A DNA stretch of 64,000 bases from Streptomyces sp. f51 (GTDB lineage Bacteria; Actinomycetota; Actinomycetes; Streptomycetales; Streptomycetaceae): positions 1,240,001 to 1,304,000 of the forward strand of contig NZ_CP149798.1 in NCBI RefSeq assembly GCF_037940415.1, written 5' to 3'. Made by a program: the position numbers and the translations under genes. The notes below the pieces were generated by a model. That model was not told where the DNA came from. It ran no database searches and worked only from the letters and a program-made list of their open reading frames with translations. This document shows positions 33,375-42,181 of this stretch, piece after piece (the stretch's first letter is position 1; each line of letters starts with the position of its first letter).

Positions 33375-36300
33375 ATGGCAGCCCTCCAGCAAGGCCCCGC
33401 ACTCGCGCTGTCCGACGACGAGGTGCGTGCGGAGTTCGGTGACCAGGCGCGTTTCTCCGCCGCTCCGGCCGCCTCGCCGCGCACGCTCGTCGACATCCTC
33501 GACGCCTCCGTCCGGGCGTACCCCGACGAGCCCGCCCTCGACGACGGCCGGCGCGCCCTGACCTACCGGGCCCTGGCCGCCGAGGTGGAAGCGGTGCGGA
33601 CGCGGCTCGCCGCGGCGGGGGTAGGGCTCGGCGACCGGGTCGGCGTACGGGTCCCGTCCGGCACGAACGAGCTGTACACGGCGATCCTCGGCGTCCTCGC
33701 GGCGGGGGCCGCCTATGTCCCGGTGGACGCCGAGGACCCCGACGAGCGGGCCGAGCTGGTCTTCTCCGAGGCCGGGGTCCGCGCGGTCGTCGGCGCGGGA
33801 CACGAACTGACCGTCACCGGCCGCTCCGAGGTCCCGGCCGGGCGGCCGGGCGTCGAACACGACGCCTGGATCATCTTCACGTCGGGTTCCACCGGAAAGC
33901 CCAAGGGCGTGGCCGTGAGCCACCGCAGCGCCGCCGCCTTCGTGGACGCGGAGGCGAGCCTCTTCCTGACCGAGGAGCCCATCGGCCCCGGCGACCGGGT
34001 CATGGCGGGCCTGTCCGTCGCCTTCGACGCCTCCTGCGAGGAGATGTGGCTCGCCTGGCGGTACGGGGCCTGTCTGGTGCCCGTACCGCGCTCCCAGGTG
34101 CGCAGCGGCGCCGACCTCGGCCCCTGGCTGGTCGAGCAGGAGATCACCGTGGTCTCCACCGTGCCCACGCTGGCCGCGCTGTGGGAGCCCGAGACCCTGA
34201 ACGAGGTCCGGCTGCTGATCTTCGGCGGCGAGGCCTGCCCGCCCGAGCTGACCCAGCGCCTGGTGACCGAGGGCCGCGAGGTGTGGAACACCTACGGCCC
34301 GACCGAGGCGACCGTGGTGGCCTGTGCGTCGCTGCTGACCGGCGAGGAGCCCATCCGGATCGGGCTGCCGCTGAACGGCTGGGAGCTCGCGGTCGTCGAC
34401 GAGGCGGGCGAGCCGGTGCCCATGGGCGGCAGCGGCCAGCTGGTGATCGGCGGGGTCGGACTCGCCCGCTATCTCGACGCCGAGAAGGACGCGGAGAAGT
34501 ACGCGCCGCTCCCGTCCCTGGGCTGGGAGCGCGCGTACCGCAGCGGCGACCTGGTCAGGGCGGAACCCGAGGGGCTCATCTTCCTCGGGCGGGCCGACGA
34601 GCAGATCAAGCTCGGCGGACGCCGGATCGAACTCGGCGAGGTGGACGCGGCACTCCAGGCGCTGCCCGGTGTCGCGGGCGCGGCGGCCGCCGTACGGACC
34701 GCGCGCGGCGGCAATCAGCTGCTGGTCGGCTATGTCGTCACCCAGGACGGCTGGGACCAGGCGACCGCCGTCGAGAAGCTGCGCGCGGAACTGCCCGCCG
34801 CGCTCGTTCCGCTGATCGCGCCGGTCGGTGACCTGCCGACGCGGACGTCGGGCAAGGTCGACCGGAACGCTCTGCCCTGGCCGCTGGAGGGGCTGGAGAC
34901 CGGCGGTGCCAAGGAGGAGCTGTACGGCACCGAGGCCTGGCTCGCCGAGCAGTGGAGCGAGGTCCTCGGCATCCCGGTGGGGGGCGCGGGCGACGACTTC
35001 TTCGCGATCGGCGGCTCCAGTCTTGCGGCCGCCCAGCTCACCACGCGGCTGCGCGCCCGCTATCCCAGCGCCGCCGTGCTCGACATCTACCAGCAGCCCG
35101 TGCTGCGCAAGCTGGCCCGGCACCTGGAGAGATCCGCCCAGGACGACGGGGCGGAGCGGGTGATCGCGCCGGTCCCGGTGCGCGCCAAGCTGGTCCAGCT
35201 GCTGGTCCTGGTTCCGCTGTTCGCCCTGCTCGGGCTGCGCTGGACGGTGGCACTGACCGCGCTCGGCAACGTACTGCACCGGTTCGGCCCGTACCCGTGG
35301 GCGCCTGGCGCCTCGTGGTGGCTGGTGGGCGCCGGCGCTCTGGTCCTGTACAGCCCGCCGGGGCGGCTCGCCGTCGCCGCGGGCGGTGCGCGGCTGCTGC
35401 TGCGCGGGGTGAGGGCCGGCCGGTATCCGCGGGGCGGGAGCGTCCATCTGCGGCTGTGGACGGCCGAGCGGCTCGCCGCGTTCAGCGGCGCGACCTCGCT
35501 GACCGGGTCCTGGCTGGAGCGGTACGCCCGTGCGCTGGGCGCCCGGATCGGTCAGGACGTGGATCTGCACTCGCTGCCGCCGGTGACCGGCATGCTCAAG
35601 ATGGGCCGGGGTGCCGCCGTCGAGTCGGAGGTGGACCTGTCGGGGTACTGGCTGGACGGCGACCGGCTGGAGATCGGCGCGGTCAAGGTGGGCGCCGGCG
35701 CGGTGGTCGGAACGCGCAGCATCCTCTTCCCGGGGTCCCGGGTGGGCAAGCGTGCCGAGGTGGCGCCGGGTTCGGCCGTGACGGGCCAGATCCCGACCGG
35801 GCAGCGGTGGGCCGGTGCGCCCGCGGTCAAGCTCGGCAAGGCCAAGCGCGCGTGGCCCAAGGACCGGCCGCAGCGCGGCACGTACTGGCGGGCGATGTAC
35901 GGCGCGACCGGGTTCGGGCTGAGCTCGCTGCCGGTGCTGGCCTCGCTCGCGGCGCTGCTCGTGGCCCGGGTCTTCGTGAGCGCGGACGCCGGTGCGGGCG
36001 CGGCCCTTCGCGGTGCGGTGCTCGCCCTGGTTCCGGCGACGCTCGCCTTCGGCCTTGCGTACGCGCTGCTGCTCCTGGTGGCCGTACGGCTGCTGAGTCT
36101 CGGGCTGCACGAGGGCACGCATCCCACGCACAGCAGGATCGGCTGGCAGGCCTGGACGGTCACCCAGCTGATGGACCGCTCGCGGGAGACGCTGTTCCCG
36201 CTGTACGCCGGTCTGATCACGCCGGTGTGGCTGCGGCTGCTCGGCATGCGGATCGGCCGGGGCGCGGAGGTGTCGACCGTGCTGGCGCTGCCGAGTCTGA

Positions 36301-37250
36301 CGACGGTGGGCGACGGCGCGTTCCTCGCGGACGACACCCTGACGGCTCCGTACGAGCTCGGTGGCGGCTACATGCGCATCGGGAGGGCCGAGATCGGGCG
36401 GCGGGCGTTCCTCGGCAATTCCGGGATGACCGCTCCGGGCCGCAGTGTGCCGGAGGGGGGTCTGGTCGGGGTGCTGTCGGCGACGCCGAAGAAGGCGAAG
36501 AAGGGCAGCTCGTATCTGGGGCTGCCGCCGATGAAGCTGCCGCGTGCGGCGCAGGGCGGCGACCAGAGCCGCACGTACGAGCCGCCGGCCCGGCTGCTGT
36601 GGGCGCGTGGTCTGGTGGAGCTGTGCCGGCTGGTGCCGGTGTTCTGTTCGGCGGCACTGGCCGTGCTGACGGTGGCCGCGCTGTGCGCGCTGGGTCCGTG
36701 GGCGTGGGTGTTCTCGGGCGGGGTGCTGTTCGCCGCGGGCGTGCTGGCGTGCCTGCTCTCCGTCGTGGCGAAGTGGCTGCTGGTGGGTCGGCATCGCTCC
36801 GGTGAGCATCCGCTGTGGAGCGGCTTCGTGTGGCGCAACGAGCTGGCCGACACCTTCGTGGAGGTCGTCGCCGTGCCGTGGCTGGCGGGATCCGTGCCCG
36901 GTACGCCGCTGATGACGGCGTGGCTGCGGGGGCTCGGCGCCAGGATCGGCCGGGGCACGTGGGTCGAGAGTTACTGGCTGCCCGAGACGGACCTGGTGAC
37001 GCTGGGCGACGCGGTCACGGTGAACCGGGGCTGTGTGCTCCAGACCCACCTCTTCCACGACCGGATCTTGCGGACGGATACTGTGGTCCTCCGTGAGGGT
37101 GCCACTCTGGGTCCGGGCGGAATCGTCCTGCCCGGCAGCACCGTCGGGGCCCGTTCCACCCTGGGTCCCGCGTCGCTGGTGATGGCGGCGGAGTCCGTTC
37201 CCGACGACACCCGCTGGCTGGGCAACCCGATCGAGGCCTGGCGTTCGTAG
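33375..37250 (+). CDS. Pls-like membrane-bound single-module NRPS (adenylation-PCP-6TM/tandem terminal domains)
   Basis: This 1291-residue protein has the architecture of epsilon-poly-L-lysine synthetase (Pls, about 1319 aa). The adenylation domain (about 35-500) has FTSGSTGKPKG, NTYGPTEATV, YRSGDLVR and TSGKVDR (Lys494). The carrier domain has GGSS with Ser548. A ~700-residue terminal part has six membrane stretches (about 605-630, 655-680, 850-875, 885-925, 1080-1105, 1115-1145) around hexapeptide-repeat-like soluble domains. By alignment with PheA, the specificity residues read D218-A219-E222-S261-I282-G284-T306-V314-V315-K494, close to lysine codes. GAGGA precedes the ATG. It may polymerise a cationic amino acid at the membrane; the product is unproven. 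An M1 peptidase follows. Confidence 0.87.
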   Translation: MAALQQGPALALSDDEVRAEFGDQARFSAAPAASPRTLVDILDASVRAYPDEPALDDGRRALTYRALAAEVEAVRTRLAAAGVGLGDRVGVRVPSGTNELYTAILGVLAAGAAYVPVDAEDPDERAELVFSEAGVRAVVGAGHELTVTGRSEVPAGRPGVEHDAWIIFTSGSTGKPKGVAVSHRSAAAFVDAEASLFLTEEPIGPGDRVMAGLSVAFDASCEEMWLAWRYGACLVPVPRSQVRSGADLGPWLVEQEITVVSTVPTLAALWEPETLNEVRLLIFGGEACPPELTQRLVTEGREVWNTYGPTEATVVACASLLTGEEPIRIGLPLNGWELAVVDEAGEPVPMGGSGQLVIGGVGLARYLDAEKDAEKYAPLPSLGWERAYRSGDLVRAEPEGLIFLGRADEQIKLGGRRIELGEVDAALQALPGVAGAAAAVRTARGGNQLLVGYVVTQDGWDQATAVEKLRAELPAALVPLIAPVGDLPTRTSGKVDRNALPWPLEGLETGGAKEELYGTEAWLAEQWSEVLGIPVGGAGDDFFAIGGSSLAAAQLTTRLRARYPSAAVLDIYQQPVLRKLARHLERSAQDDGAERVIAPVPVRAKLVQLLVLVPLFALLGLRWTVALTALGNVLHRFGPYPWAPGASWWLVGAGALVLYSPPGRLAVAAGGARLLLRGVRAGRYPRGGSVHLRLWTAERLAAFSGATSLTGSWLERYARALGARIGQDVDLHSLPPVTGMLKMGRGAAVESEVDLSGYWLDGDRLEIGAVKVGAGAVVGTRSILFPGSRVGKRAEVAPGSAVTGQIPTGQRWAGAPAVKLGKAKRAWPKDRPQRGTYWRAMYGATGFGLSSLPVLASLAALLVARVFVSADAGAGAALRGAVLALVPATLAFGLAYALLLLVAVRLLSLGLHEGTHPTHSRIGWQAWTVTQLMDRSRETLFPLYAGLITPVWLRLLGMRIGRGAEVSTVLALPSLTTVGDGAFLADDTLTAPYELGGGYMRIGRAEIGRRAFLGNSGMTAPGRSVPEGGLVGVLSATPKKAKKGSSYLGLPPMKLPRAAQGGDQSRTYEPPARLLWARGLVELCRLVPVFCSAALAVLTVAALCALGPWAWVFSGGVLFAAGVLACLLSVVAKWLLVGRHRSGEHPLWSGFVWRNELADTFVEVVAVPWLAGSVPGTPLMTAWLRGLGARIGRGTWVESYWLPETDLVTLGDAVTVNRGCVLQTHLFHDRILRTDTVVLREGATLGPGGIVLPGSTVGARSTLGPASLVMAAESVPDDTRWLGNPIEAWRS

Positions 37251-37323
37251 CGGAATCGACCTGATCGGACAGGAAGGGCGGTACAGCGGCACGTCGAGCA
37301 CAGGGCAGGGAGCAGTCGCAGCA

Positions 37324-38751
37324 GTGAGCGTTCAGCAGACAGCGGGACCGGACCCCTATTTCCCGGCCAACGGAGATCCCCGTTACCGGGTGCACCGGTA
37401 CGAGCTCGCGCTGGACTACCGCCCCGGCCCGAACCGGCTGTCCGGCACCGCGCGGATCAACGCCATAGCGGGCCGTTCCGCGCTGACCGAGTTCCAGCTG
37501 AACCTGGCCGACTTCCGGATCGGCCGTGTCCGTGTCGACGGCAAGGCACCGCACTACACGCACCGGGGCGGCCGGCTGCGGATCCGTCCGCCGAAGCCGC
37601 TGCGGGCCGGTGCCGCGTTCACCGTCGAGGTGCACTGGTCGGGCAACCCCAAGCCGGTGAGCAGCCCCTGGGGCGGGCTCGGCTGGGAGGAGCTGGAGGA
37701 CGGGGCGCTGGTGGCGAGCCAGCCGGTCGGTTCGCCGTCCTGGTACCCGTGCAACGACCGTCCGGCCGACAAGGCCGCGTACCAGATCTCGGTCACCACG
37801 CCCTCCGCCTACGCGGTGGTGGCCGGAGGGCGTCTGCTGACGCGGACGACGAAGGCGTCGACGACGACCTGGGTGTACGAGCAGCCCGCGCCCACCTCCA
37901 GCTATCTGGTGGGCCTGTCGATCGGCAAGTACCAGACGGTGCTGCTCGGCGACCCGGGTCTCGGGGGCGTACCGCAGTCGGGGTATCTGCCCGCGCAGCT
38001 GCTCCCGGAGTTCTCGCGGGACTTCGCGCGGCAGCCCGCGATGATGGAGCTGTTCCAGAACCTGTTCGGGCCGTATCCGTTCGGCGAGTACGCGGTCGTG
38101 GTGACCGAGGAGGAGCTGGACGTCCCGGTCGAGGCACAGGGCCTTTCGCTGTTCGGCGCCAATCATGTGGACGGGGCGCGGGGTTCGGAGCGGCTGATCG
38201 CGCACGAGCTGGCCCACCAGTGGTTCGGCAACAGTGTGACCATCGCGGACTGGCGGCACATCTGGCTGAACGAGGGGCTCGCGAAGTACGCCGAGTGGCT
38301 GTGGTCGGAGCGCTCCGGCGGCCGCCCGGCGCGTCAGCTCGCCGCCGCCGCGCACCGCAAGCTGGCCGCGCTGCCGCAGGATCTGCTGCTGTCGGACCCG
38401 GGCCGCAAGCTGATGTTCGACGACCGGCTCTATCAGCGCGGCGGACTCGTGGTGCACGCGATCCGCTGCGCGATGGGCGACGAGGCCTTCTTCCGCATGC
38501 TGCGTGGCTGGGCGACGCTGCACCGGGGCGGCACGGTCACCACGTCGGTCTTCACCGCGCATGTCTCGCGCTACGCGGCCGAGCCGCTGGACGAGCTGTT
38601 CACGGCGTGGCTGTACGAGACGGCGCTGCCGCCCCTGCCGGAGGCCGCCGCGCAACTGCCCGGGGCCGCACGTCAGTTGCCGGCCCGGCCCGCCTATCCG
38701 CCCACCTATCCGGCGCCGGGCGCTGACCCGGCGCGGGTCCGGGGAGAATGA
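37324..38751 (+). CDS. M1-family zinc metallopeptidase
   Basis: This 475-residue gluzincin has the zinc motif HELAHQW (His294, His298) with the third ligand Glu317 in NEGLAKYAEW. The exopeptidase motif is changed: PVEAQGLSLF replaces GAMEN. It is half the length of PepN, with an N-terminal saddle domain (about 20-200) but no large C-terminal domain. No signal peptide is seen. The GTG start at 37324 comes 73 nt after the Pls-like gene and its stop is 4 nt before the next ATG, so a three-gene unit is likely. Poly-lysine producers carry zinc-dependent aminopeptidases that degrade their product, so a link is possible but unproven. Confidence 0.9.
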   Translation: MSVQQTAGPDPYFPANGDPRYRVHRYELALDYRPGPNRLSGTARINAIAGRSALTEFQLNLADFRIGRVRVDGKAPHYTHRGGRLRIRPPKPLRAGAAFTVEVHWSGNPKPVSSPWGGLGWEELEDGALVASQPVGSPSWYPCNDRPADKAAYQISVTTPSAYAVVAGGRLLTRTTKASTTTWVYEQPAPTSSYLVGLSIGKYQTVLLGDPGLGGVPQSGYLPAQLLPEFSRDFARQPAMMELFQNLFGPYPFGEYAVVVTEEELDVPVEAQGLSLFGANHVDGARGSERLIAHELAHQWFGNSVTIADWRHIWLNEGLAKYAEWLWSERSGGRPARQLAAAAHRKLAALPQDLLLSDPGRKLMFDDRLYQRGGLVVHAIRCAMGDEAFFRMLRGWATLHRGGTVTTSVFTAHVSRYAAEPLDELFTAWLYETALPPLPEAAAQLPGAARQLPARPAYPPTYPAPGADPARVRGE

Positions 38752-38755
38752 CGCG

Positions 38756-39130
38756 ATGACCAGCCGTTCCTGTCCTTGCGGGCTCACCGGGCCGTACGCG
38801 CGCTGCTGCGGGCGCTTCCATCGCGGTGAGGCCGCGGCGCCGAGTGCCGAGGCGCTCATGCGGTCGCGTTACTGCGCCTTCGTTCAGGAGGACGAGGGGT
38901 ATCTGCTGCGTACCTGGCATCCGCGGACCCGTCCTGCCCGGGTGGAGTTCGACCCGGGCATGCGGTGGACCGGTCTGGAGATCCTGGACACGGCGCAGGG
39001 CTCGGCGTTCCACACCACGGGGACCGTGACGTTCCGGGCCTCCTACCGGGGCGGTTCGCTGCACGAGCGGAGCCGGTTCGAGCGGGTCGACGGGGCGTGG
39101 GTGTACGTGGACGGGGAGTTCCTGGACTGA
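38756..39130 (+). CDS. YchJ-family protein with SEC-C zinc motif
   Basis: This 124-residue protein begins with the SEC-C-like zinc motif RSCPCG...YARCCGRFH, four cysteines within 20 residues. The YchJ/UPF0225 domain follows: AEALMRSRYCAFV, YLLRTWHP and a SnoaL-like barrel ending WVYVDGEFLD. GGGGAGA lies 9 nt before the ATG at 38756, immediately after the M1 peptidase stop. The family has no settled function; the zinc motif also occurs in SecA, where it contacts SecB and ribosomes. Confidence 0.9.
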   Translation: MTSRSCPCGLTGPYARCCGRFHRGEAAAPSAEALMRSRYCAFVQEDEGYLLRTWHPRTRPARVEFDPGMRWTGLEILDTAQGSAFHTTGTVTFRASYRGGSLHERSRFERVDGAWVYVDGEFLD

Positions 39131-39151
39131 GCACCGGACGTGCGCCGGACT

Positions 39152-39853
39152 TCAGGGGGCGAGGACGTCCAGTTCCTGGAGCGCGCCGGCCGTGATCTCC
39201 CGGGTGAGCTGCTCGGCGCGCGGGGCGTCGCCCTCGCGGACGGCCTCGGCGAGCTGGACGTGCAGGGTGACGGCGGCCGGGTCGGGGTCCGCGAACATGA
39301 CGTCGTGATGGGTGCGGCCGGACAGGACCTCGGCGACGACGTCCCCGAGCCGGGCGAACATCTCGTTGCCCGACGCCCTGAGGATCACCCGGTGGAAGGC
39401 CACGTCGTGGACCAGATAGCCCTCCAGCTGGTGCCCGCGCGAGGTGGCGACCATGCCGAGCGCGCACTCGGTGAGCTCGGCGCACTGCTCCGCGCTGGCG
39501 TGCCGGGCGGCCAGTCCCGCGGCGACGGGTTCGATCGCCGAGCGCAGGACGGTGAGGGAACGCAGCTGGTGGGGGCGGTCGGCGCCGGCCAGGCGCCAGC
39601 GGATGACCTGGGGGTCGTAGACGTTCCACTCGGACTTGGGGCGGACCGTCACGCCCACACGGCGGCGGGACTCGACCAGGTACATGGATTCGAGCACCCG
39701 GACCGCCTCGCGCATCACGGAGCGGGACACCTCGAAGCGCTGGGCGAGTTCGTCGGTGCGCAGCACGCTGCCCGGCGGGTAGTCGCCCGCCGTGATGGCC
39801 GGCCCGAGGGACTCCAGTACGTGTCCGTGCAGCCCCCGGTCCCGTGTGGTCAT
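39152..39853 (-). CDS. gntR: GntR/FadR-family regulator of gluconate genes
   Basis: This 233-residue regulator has an N-terminal winged helix (LRTDELAQRFEVSRSVMREAVRVLESMYLV, about 30-65) and an all-helical FCD effector domain (about 85-225; metal-binding His/Asp in LVHDVAFHRVI, later HVQLAEAV). It is divergent from gntK-gntP and should repress them until gluconate or 6-phosphogluconate is present. ATG at 39853 fits the family start, though the ribosome-binding site is poor; an in-frame ATG at 39907 would add 18 residues and remove most of the promoter. An AAGTCAGACTT inverted repeat lies at 39888-39898. Confidence 0.88.
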   Translation of the reverse strand: MTTRDRGLHGHVLESLGPAITAGDYPPGSVLRTDELAQRFEVSRSVMREAVRVLESMYLVESRRRVGVTVRPKSEWNVYDPQVIRWRLAGADRPHQLRSLTVLRSAIEPVAAGLAARHASAEQCAELTECALGMVATSRGHQLEGYLVHDVAFHRVILRASGNEMFARLGDVVAEVLSGRTHHDVMFADPDPAAVTLHVQLAEAVREGDAPRAEQLTREITAGALQELDVLAP

Positions 39854-39887
39854 GGGGTCAGGGTACGAGGCGGACGTCACGATTAAA

Positions 39888-39898
39888 AAGTCAGACTT
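39888..39898. promoter_or_regulatory. Operator-like inverted repeat between gntR and gntK
   Basis: AAGTCAGACTT is an inverted repeat (AAGTC-A-GACTT) in the AT-rich middle of the divergent region. This short TnnTnnnAnnA-like form is usual for FadR/GntR operators, so GntR probably binds here and controls both directions. Confidence 0.5.
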
Positions 39899-39983
39899 AT
39901 ACATCACATACTCTTGAATTTGTCGTACCTAATGCGTTTCAGTGGCGTCGACATCAGATGTCGACGAAGACAGCGAGAGCGTG

Positions 39984-40511
39984 ATGCAGCACAGTCCCAC
40001 CCCCCATGTCGTCGTGGTCATGGGCGTCGCAGGCACCGGGAAGACCACCATCGGCCCGCTGCTCGCGGCCCGGCTCGGCGTTCCGTACGCCGAGGGCGAC
40101 GACTTCCACCCGCAGGCCAACATCGCCAAGATGTCGGCCGGGACGCCGCTGACCGACGAGGACAGGTGGCCGTGGCTGGACGCCATCGGGCACTGGGCGC
40201 ACGGCCGGGCCGGGCTCGGCGGTGTGGTCAGCAGCTCGGCGCTCAAGCGCGTCTACCGGGACCGGCTGCGCGCGGCCGCGCCCGGGGTCGTCTTCGTGCA
40301 TCTGACCGGTGACCGCGAGCTCATCGAGGACCGGATGTCGCACCGCAAGGGGCACTTCATGCCCACCGCGCTCCTGGACTCGCAGTTCGCCACGCTCCAG
40401 CCGCTGGCGGCGGACGAGGCCGGGGTCGACGTGGACGTGTCCGGCGAGCCGGCAGAGATCGCCGAGCGGGCCGTGACGGCACTCGGCGCCCTCGAGGCTC
40501 CCCGCCCGTAA
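39984..40511 (+). CDS. gntK: Gluconokinase
   Basis: This 175-residue kinase phosphorylates D-gluconate to 6-phosphogluconate, feeding the pentose phosphate pathway. The P-loop GVAGTGKTT is at about 12-20, followed by the family segment EGDDFHPQANIAKMSAGTPLTDEDRWPWL and HRKGHFMPTALLDSQ. ATG 39984 gives the usual family length; an adjacent GTG (39981) or the upstream GTG (39942) are alternatives with no better ribosome-binding site. It is divergent from gntR and followed by gntP. Confidence 0.92.
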   Translation: MQHSPTPHVVVVMGVAGTGKTTIGPLLAARLGVPYAEGDDFHPQANIAKMSAGTPLTDEDRWPWLDAIGHWAHGRAGLGGVVSSSALKRVYRDRLRAAAPGVVFVHLTGDRELIEDRMSHRKGHFMPTALLDSQFATLQPLAADEAGVDVDVSGEPAEIAERAVTALGALEAPRP

Positions 40512-40638
40512 CGCCCCGGCTCCACGAGCGCCCCGGGCCCCAGCGCCCCACCCCGTACTCGTACCCGTGACAACGCTGTCCTCCGTGCGACAGCGCGTAC
40601 CACCTTCCCCACGACCGTTTCTCAAGCAAGGGACAACC

Positions 40639-42036
40639 GTGACCAGACTCAGTGTCGAGATGCTGGCAGCGGACGCCGTCGAACCGATCACCTCGGCGGG
40701 CCACGCTCAACTGGGCATAGCCGTGCTGGCGGGTATCGCCGTCATCGTCCTGCTCATCACGAAGTTCAAGCTGCACGCCTTTCTCGCCCTGACCATCGGC
40801 TCGCTGGCGCTCGGCGCGTTCGCCGGCGCCCCGCTCGACAAGGTCATCGTCAGCTTCACCACCGGACTCGGCACGACCGTGGCCGGTGTGGGTGTCCTGA
40901 TCGCCCTCGGCGCGATCCTCGGCAAACTGCTCGCCGACTCGGGCGGCGCCGACCAGATCGTCGACACGATCCTCGCCAGGGCGGGCGGTCGCGCGATGCC
41001 CTGGGCGATGGTGCTGATCGCCTCGGTGATCGGACTGCCGCTGTTCTTCGAGGTCGGCATCGTGCTGCTGATCCCGGTGGTCCTGATGGTCGCCAAGCGC
41101 GGCAACTACTCACTGATGCGGATCGGCATCCCGGCCCTCGCCGGGCTGTCGGTGATGCACGGTCTGATTCCGCCGCACCCCGGTCCGCTGGTCGCGATCG
41201 ACGCGGTGAAGGCGAACCTCGGCATCACGCTCGCCCTCGGCGTCCTGGTCGCGATCCCGACCGTGATCGTCGCCGGTCCGGTGTTCTCGCGGTACGCGGC
41301 CCGCTGGGTGGACGTCCAGGCGCCCGACCGCATGGTCCCGGCGCGCGCCTCGGAGGATCTGGAGAAGCGCCCGAGCTTCGGCGCGACCCTCGCGACCATG
41401 CTGCTGCCGGTCGTGCTGATGCTGGCCAAGGCCCTGGTGGACATCATCGTCGACGACCCGGCGAACATGACCCAGCGCGTCTTCGACGTCGTCGGGGCGC
41501 CGCTGATCGCGCTGCTCGCGGCCGTGATCGTGGGCATGTTCACGCTGGGCCGGGCGGCGGGCTTCACCCGGGACCGCATCTCGACGACCGTCGAGAAGTC
41601 CCTCGCGCCCATCGCCGGCATCCTGCTCATCGTCGGCGCGGGCGGCGGCTTCAAGCAGACGCTGATCGACTCCGGTGTGGGCCGGATGATCCTGGAGATC
41701 TCCAAGGACTGGTCGATCCCCGCGCTGCTGCTGGCCTGGCTGATCGCGGTGGCGATCCGGCTCGCGACCGGTTCGGCGACCGTCGCCACCATCTCGGCGG
41801 CCGGTCTGGTCGCGCCCCTCGCGGCCGACATGTCGACCACCCACACGTCCCTGCTGGTCCTCGCGATCGGCGCGGGCTCGCTCTTCTTCAGCCATGTCAA
41901 CGACGCCGGCTTCTGGCTGGTGAAGGAGTACTTCGGCCTGGACGTCGGCCAGACGGTGAAGACCTGGTCCGTCATGGAGACGATCATCTCGGTGGTGGCC
42001 GGAGGACTGGTCCTGTTGCTGTCCCTCGTCCTCTAG
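40639..42036 (+). CDS. gntP: Gluconate permease (GntP family)
   Basis: This 465-residue protein has about twelve hydrophobic segments and the GntP-family pattern: an N-terminal LITKFKLHAFLALTIGSL, GLSVMHGLIPPHPGP, a central hydrophilic loop (about 225-245) and a C-terminal SHVNDAGFWLVKEYFGLD. It should import gluconate by proton symport for GntK. AAGGGA lies 5 nt before the GTG at 40639. It is the last gene of gntK-gntP, followed by tandem repeats and a 26-bp hairpin. Confidence 0.95.
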   Translation: MTRLSVEMLAADAVEPITSAGHAQLGIAVLAGIAVIVLLITKFKLHAFLALTIGSLALGAFAGAPLDKVIVSFTTGLGTTVAGVGVLIALGAILGKLLADSGGADQIVDTILARAGGRAMPWAMVLIASVIGLPLFFEVGIVLLIPVVLMVAKRGNYSLMRIGIPALAGLSVMHGLIPPHPGPLVAIDAVKANLGITLALGVLVAIPTVIVAGPVFSRYAARWVDVQAPDRMVPARASEDLEKRPSFGATLATMLLPVVLMLAKALVDIIVDDPANMTQRVFDVVGAPLIALLAAVIVGMFTLGRAAGFTRDRISTTVEKSLAPIAGILLIVGAGGGFKQTLIDSGVGRMILEISKDWSIPALLLAWLIAVAIRLATGSATVATISAAGLVAPLAADMSTTHTSLLVLAIGAGSLFFSHVNDAGFWLVKEYFGLDVGQTVKTWSVMETIISVVAGGLVLLLSLVL

Positions 42037-42051
42037 GGCCACGGTCCTTCC

Positions 42052-42119
42052 GGCCGGTCCCGATCCGGGCGGAAGGACGGCGAACGGCCGGTCCCGACCC
42101 GGCCGGAAGCACGGCGAAC
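42052..42119. repeat. Two 34-bp tandem repeats after gntP
   Basis: Units at 42052-42085 and 42086-42119 both begin GGCCGGTCCCGA and end ACGGCGAAC. The end of the second unit forms part of the left arm of the long hairpin that follows, so the repeat may have arisen by slippage around a terminator. Confidence 0.75.
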
Positions 42120-42168
42120 GGGCCGTGGGAAGAACCTGGACCGGTTCTTCCCACGGCCCGTTCGCCGT
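42111..42168. terminator. 26-bp perfect hairpin between gntP and the cytochrome gene
   Basis: The arms 42111-42136 and 42143-42168 are perfect reverse complements over 26 bp with a 6-nt loop (TGGACC). It lies between convergent genes and probably terminates both. Confidence 0.88.
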
Positions 42169-42181
42169 CGTCGGCACGCGG

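Noticed and set aside
33273..37301. 1300-codon open frame antisense to the Pls-like gene
   Set aside because: The plus-strand frame has complete adenylation and carrier motifs; the minus frame is a low-complexity Arg/Gln/Pro/Gly shadow.
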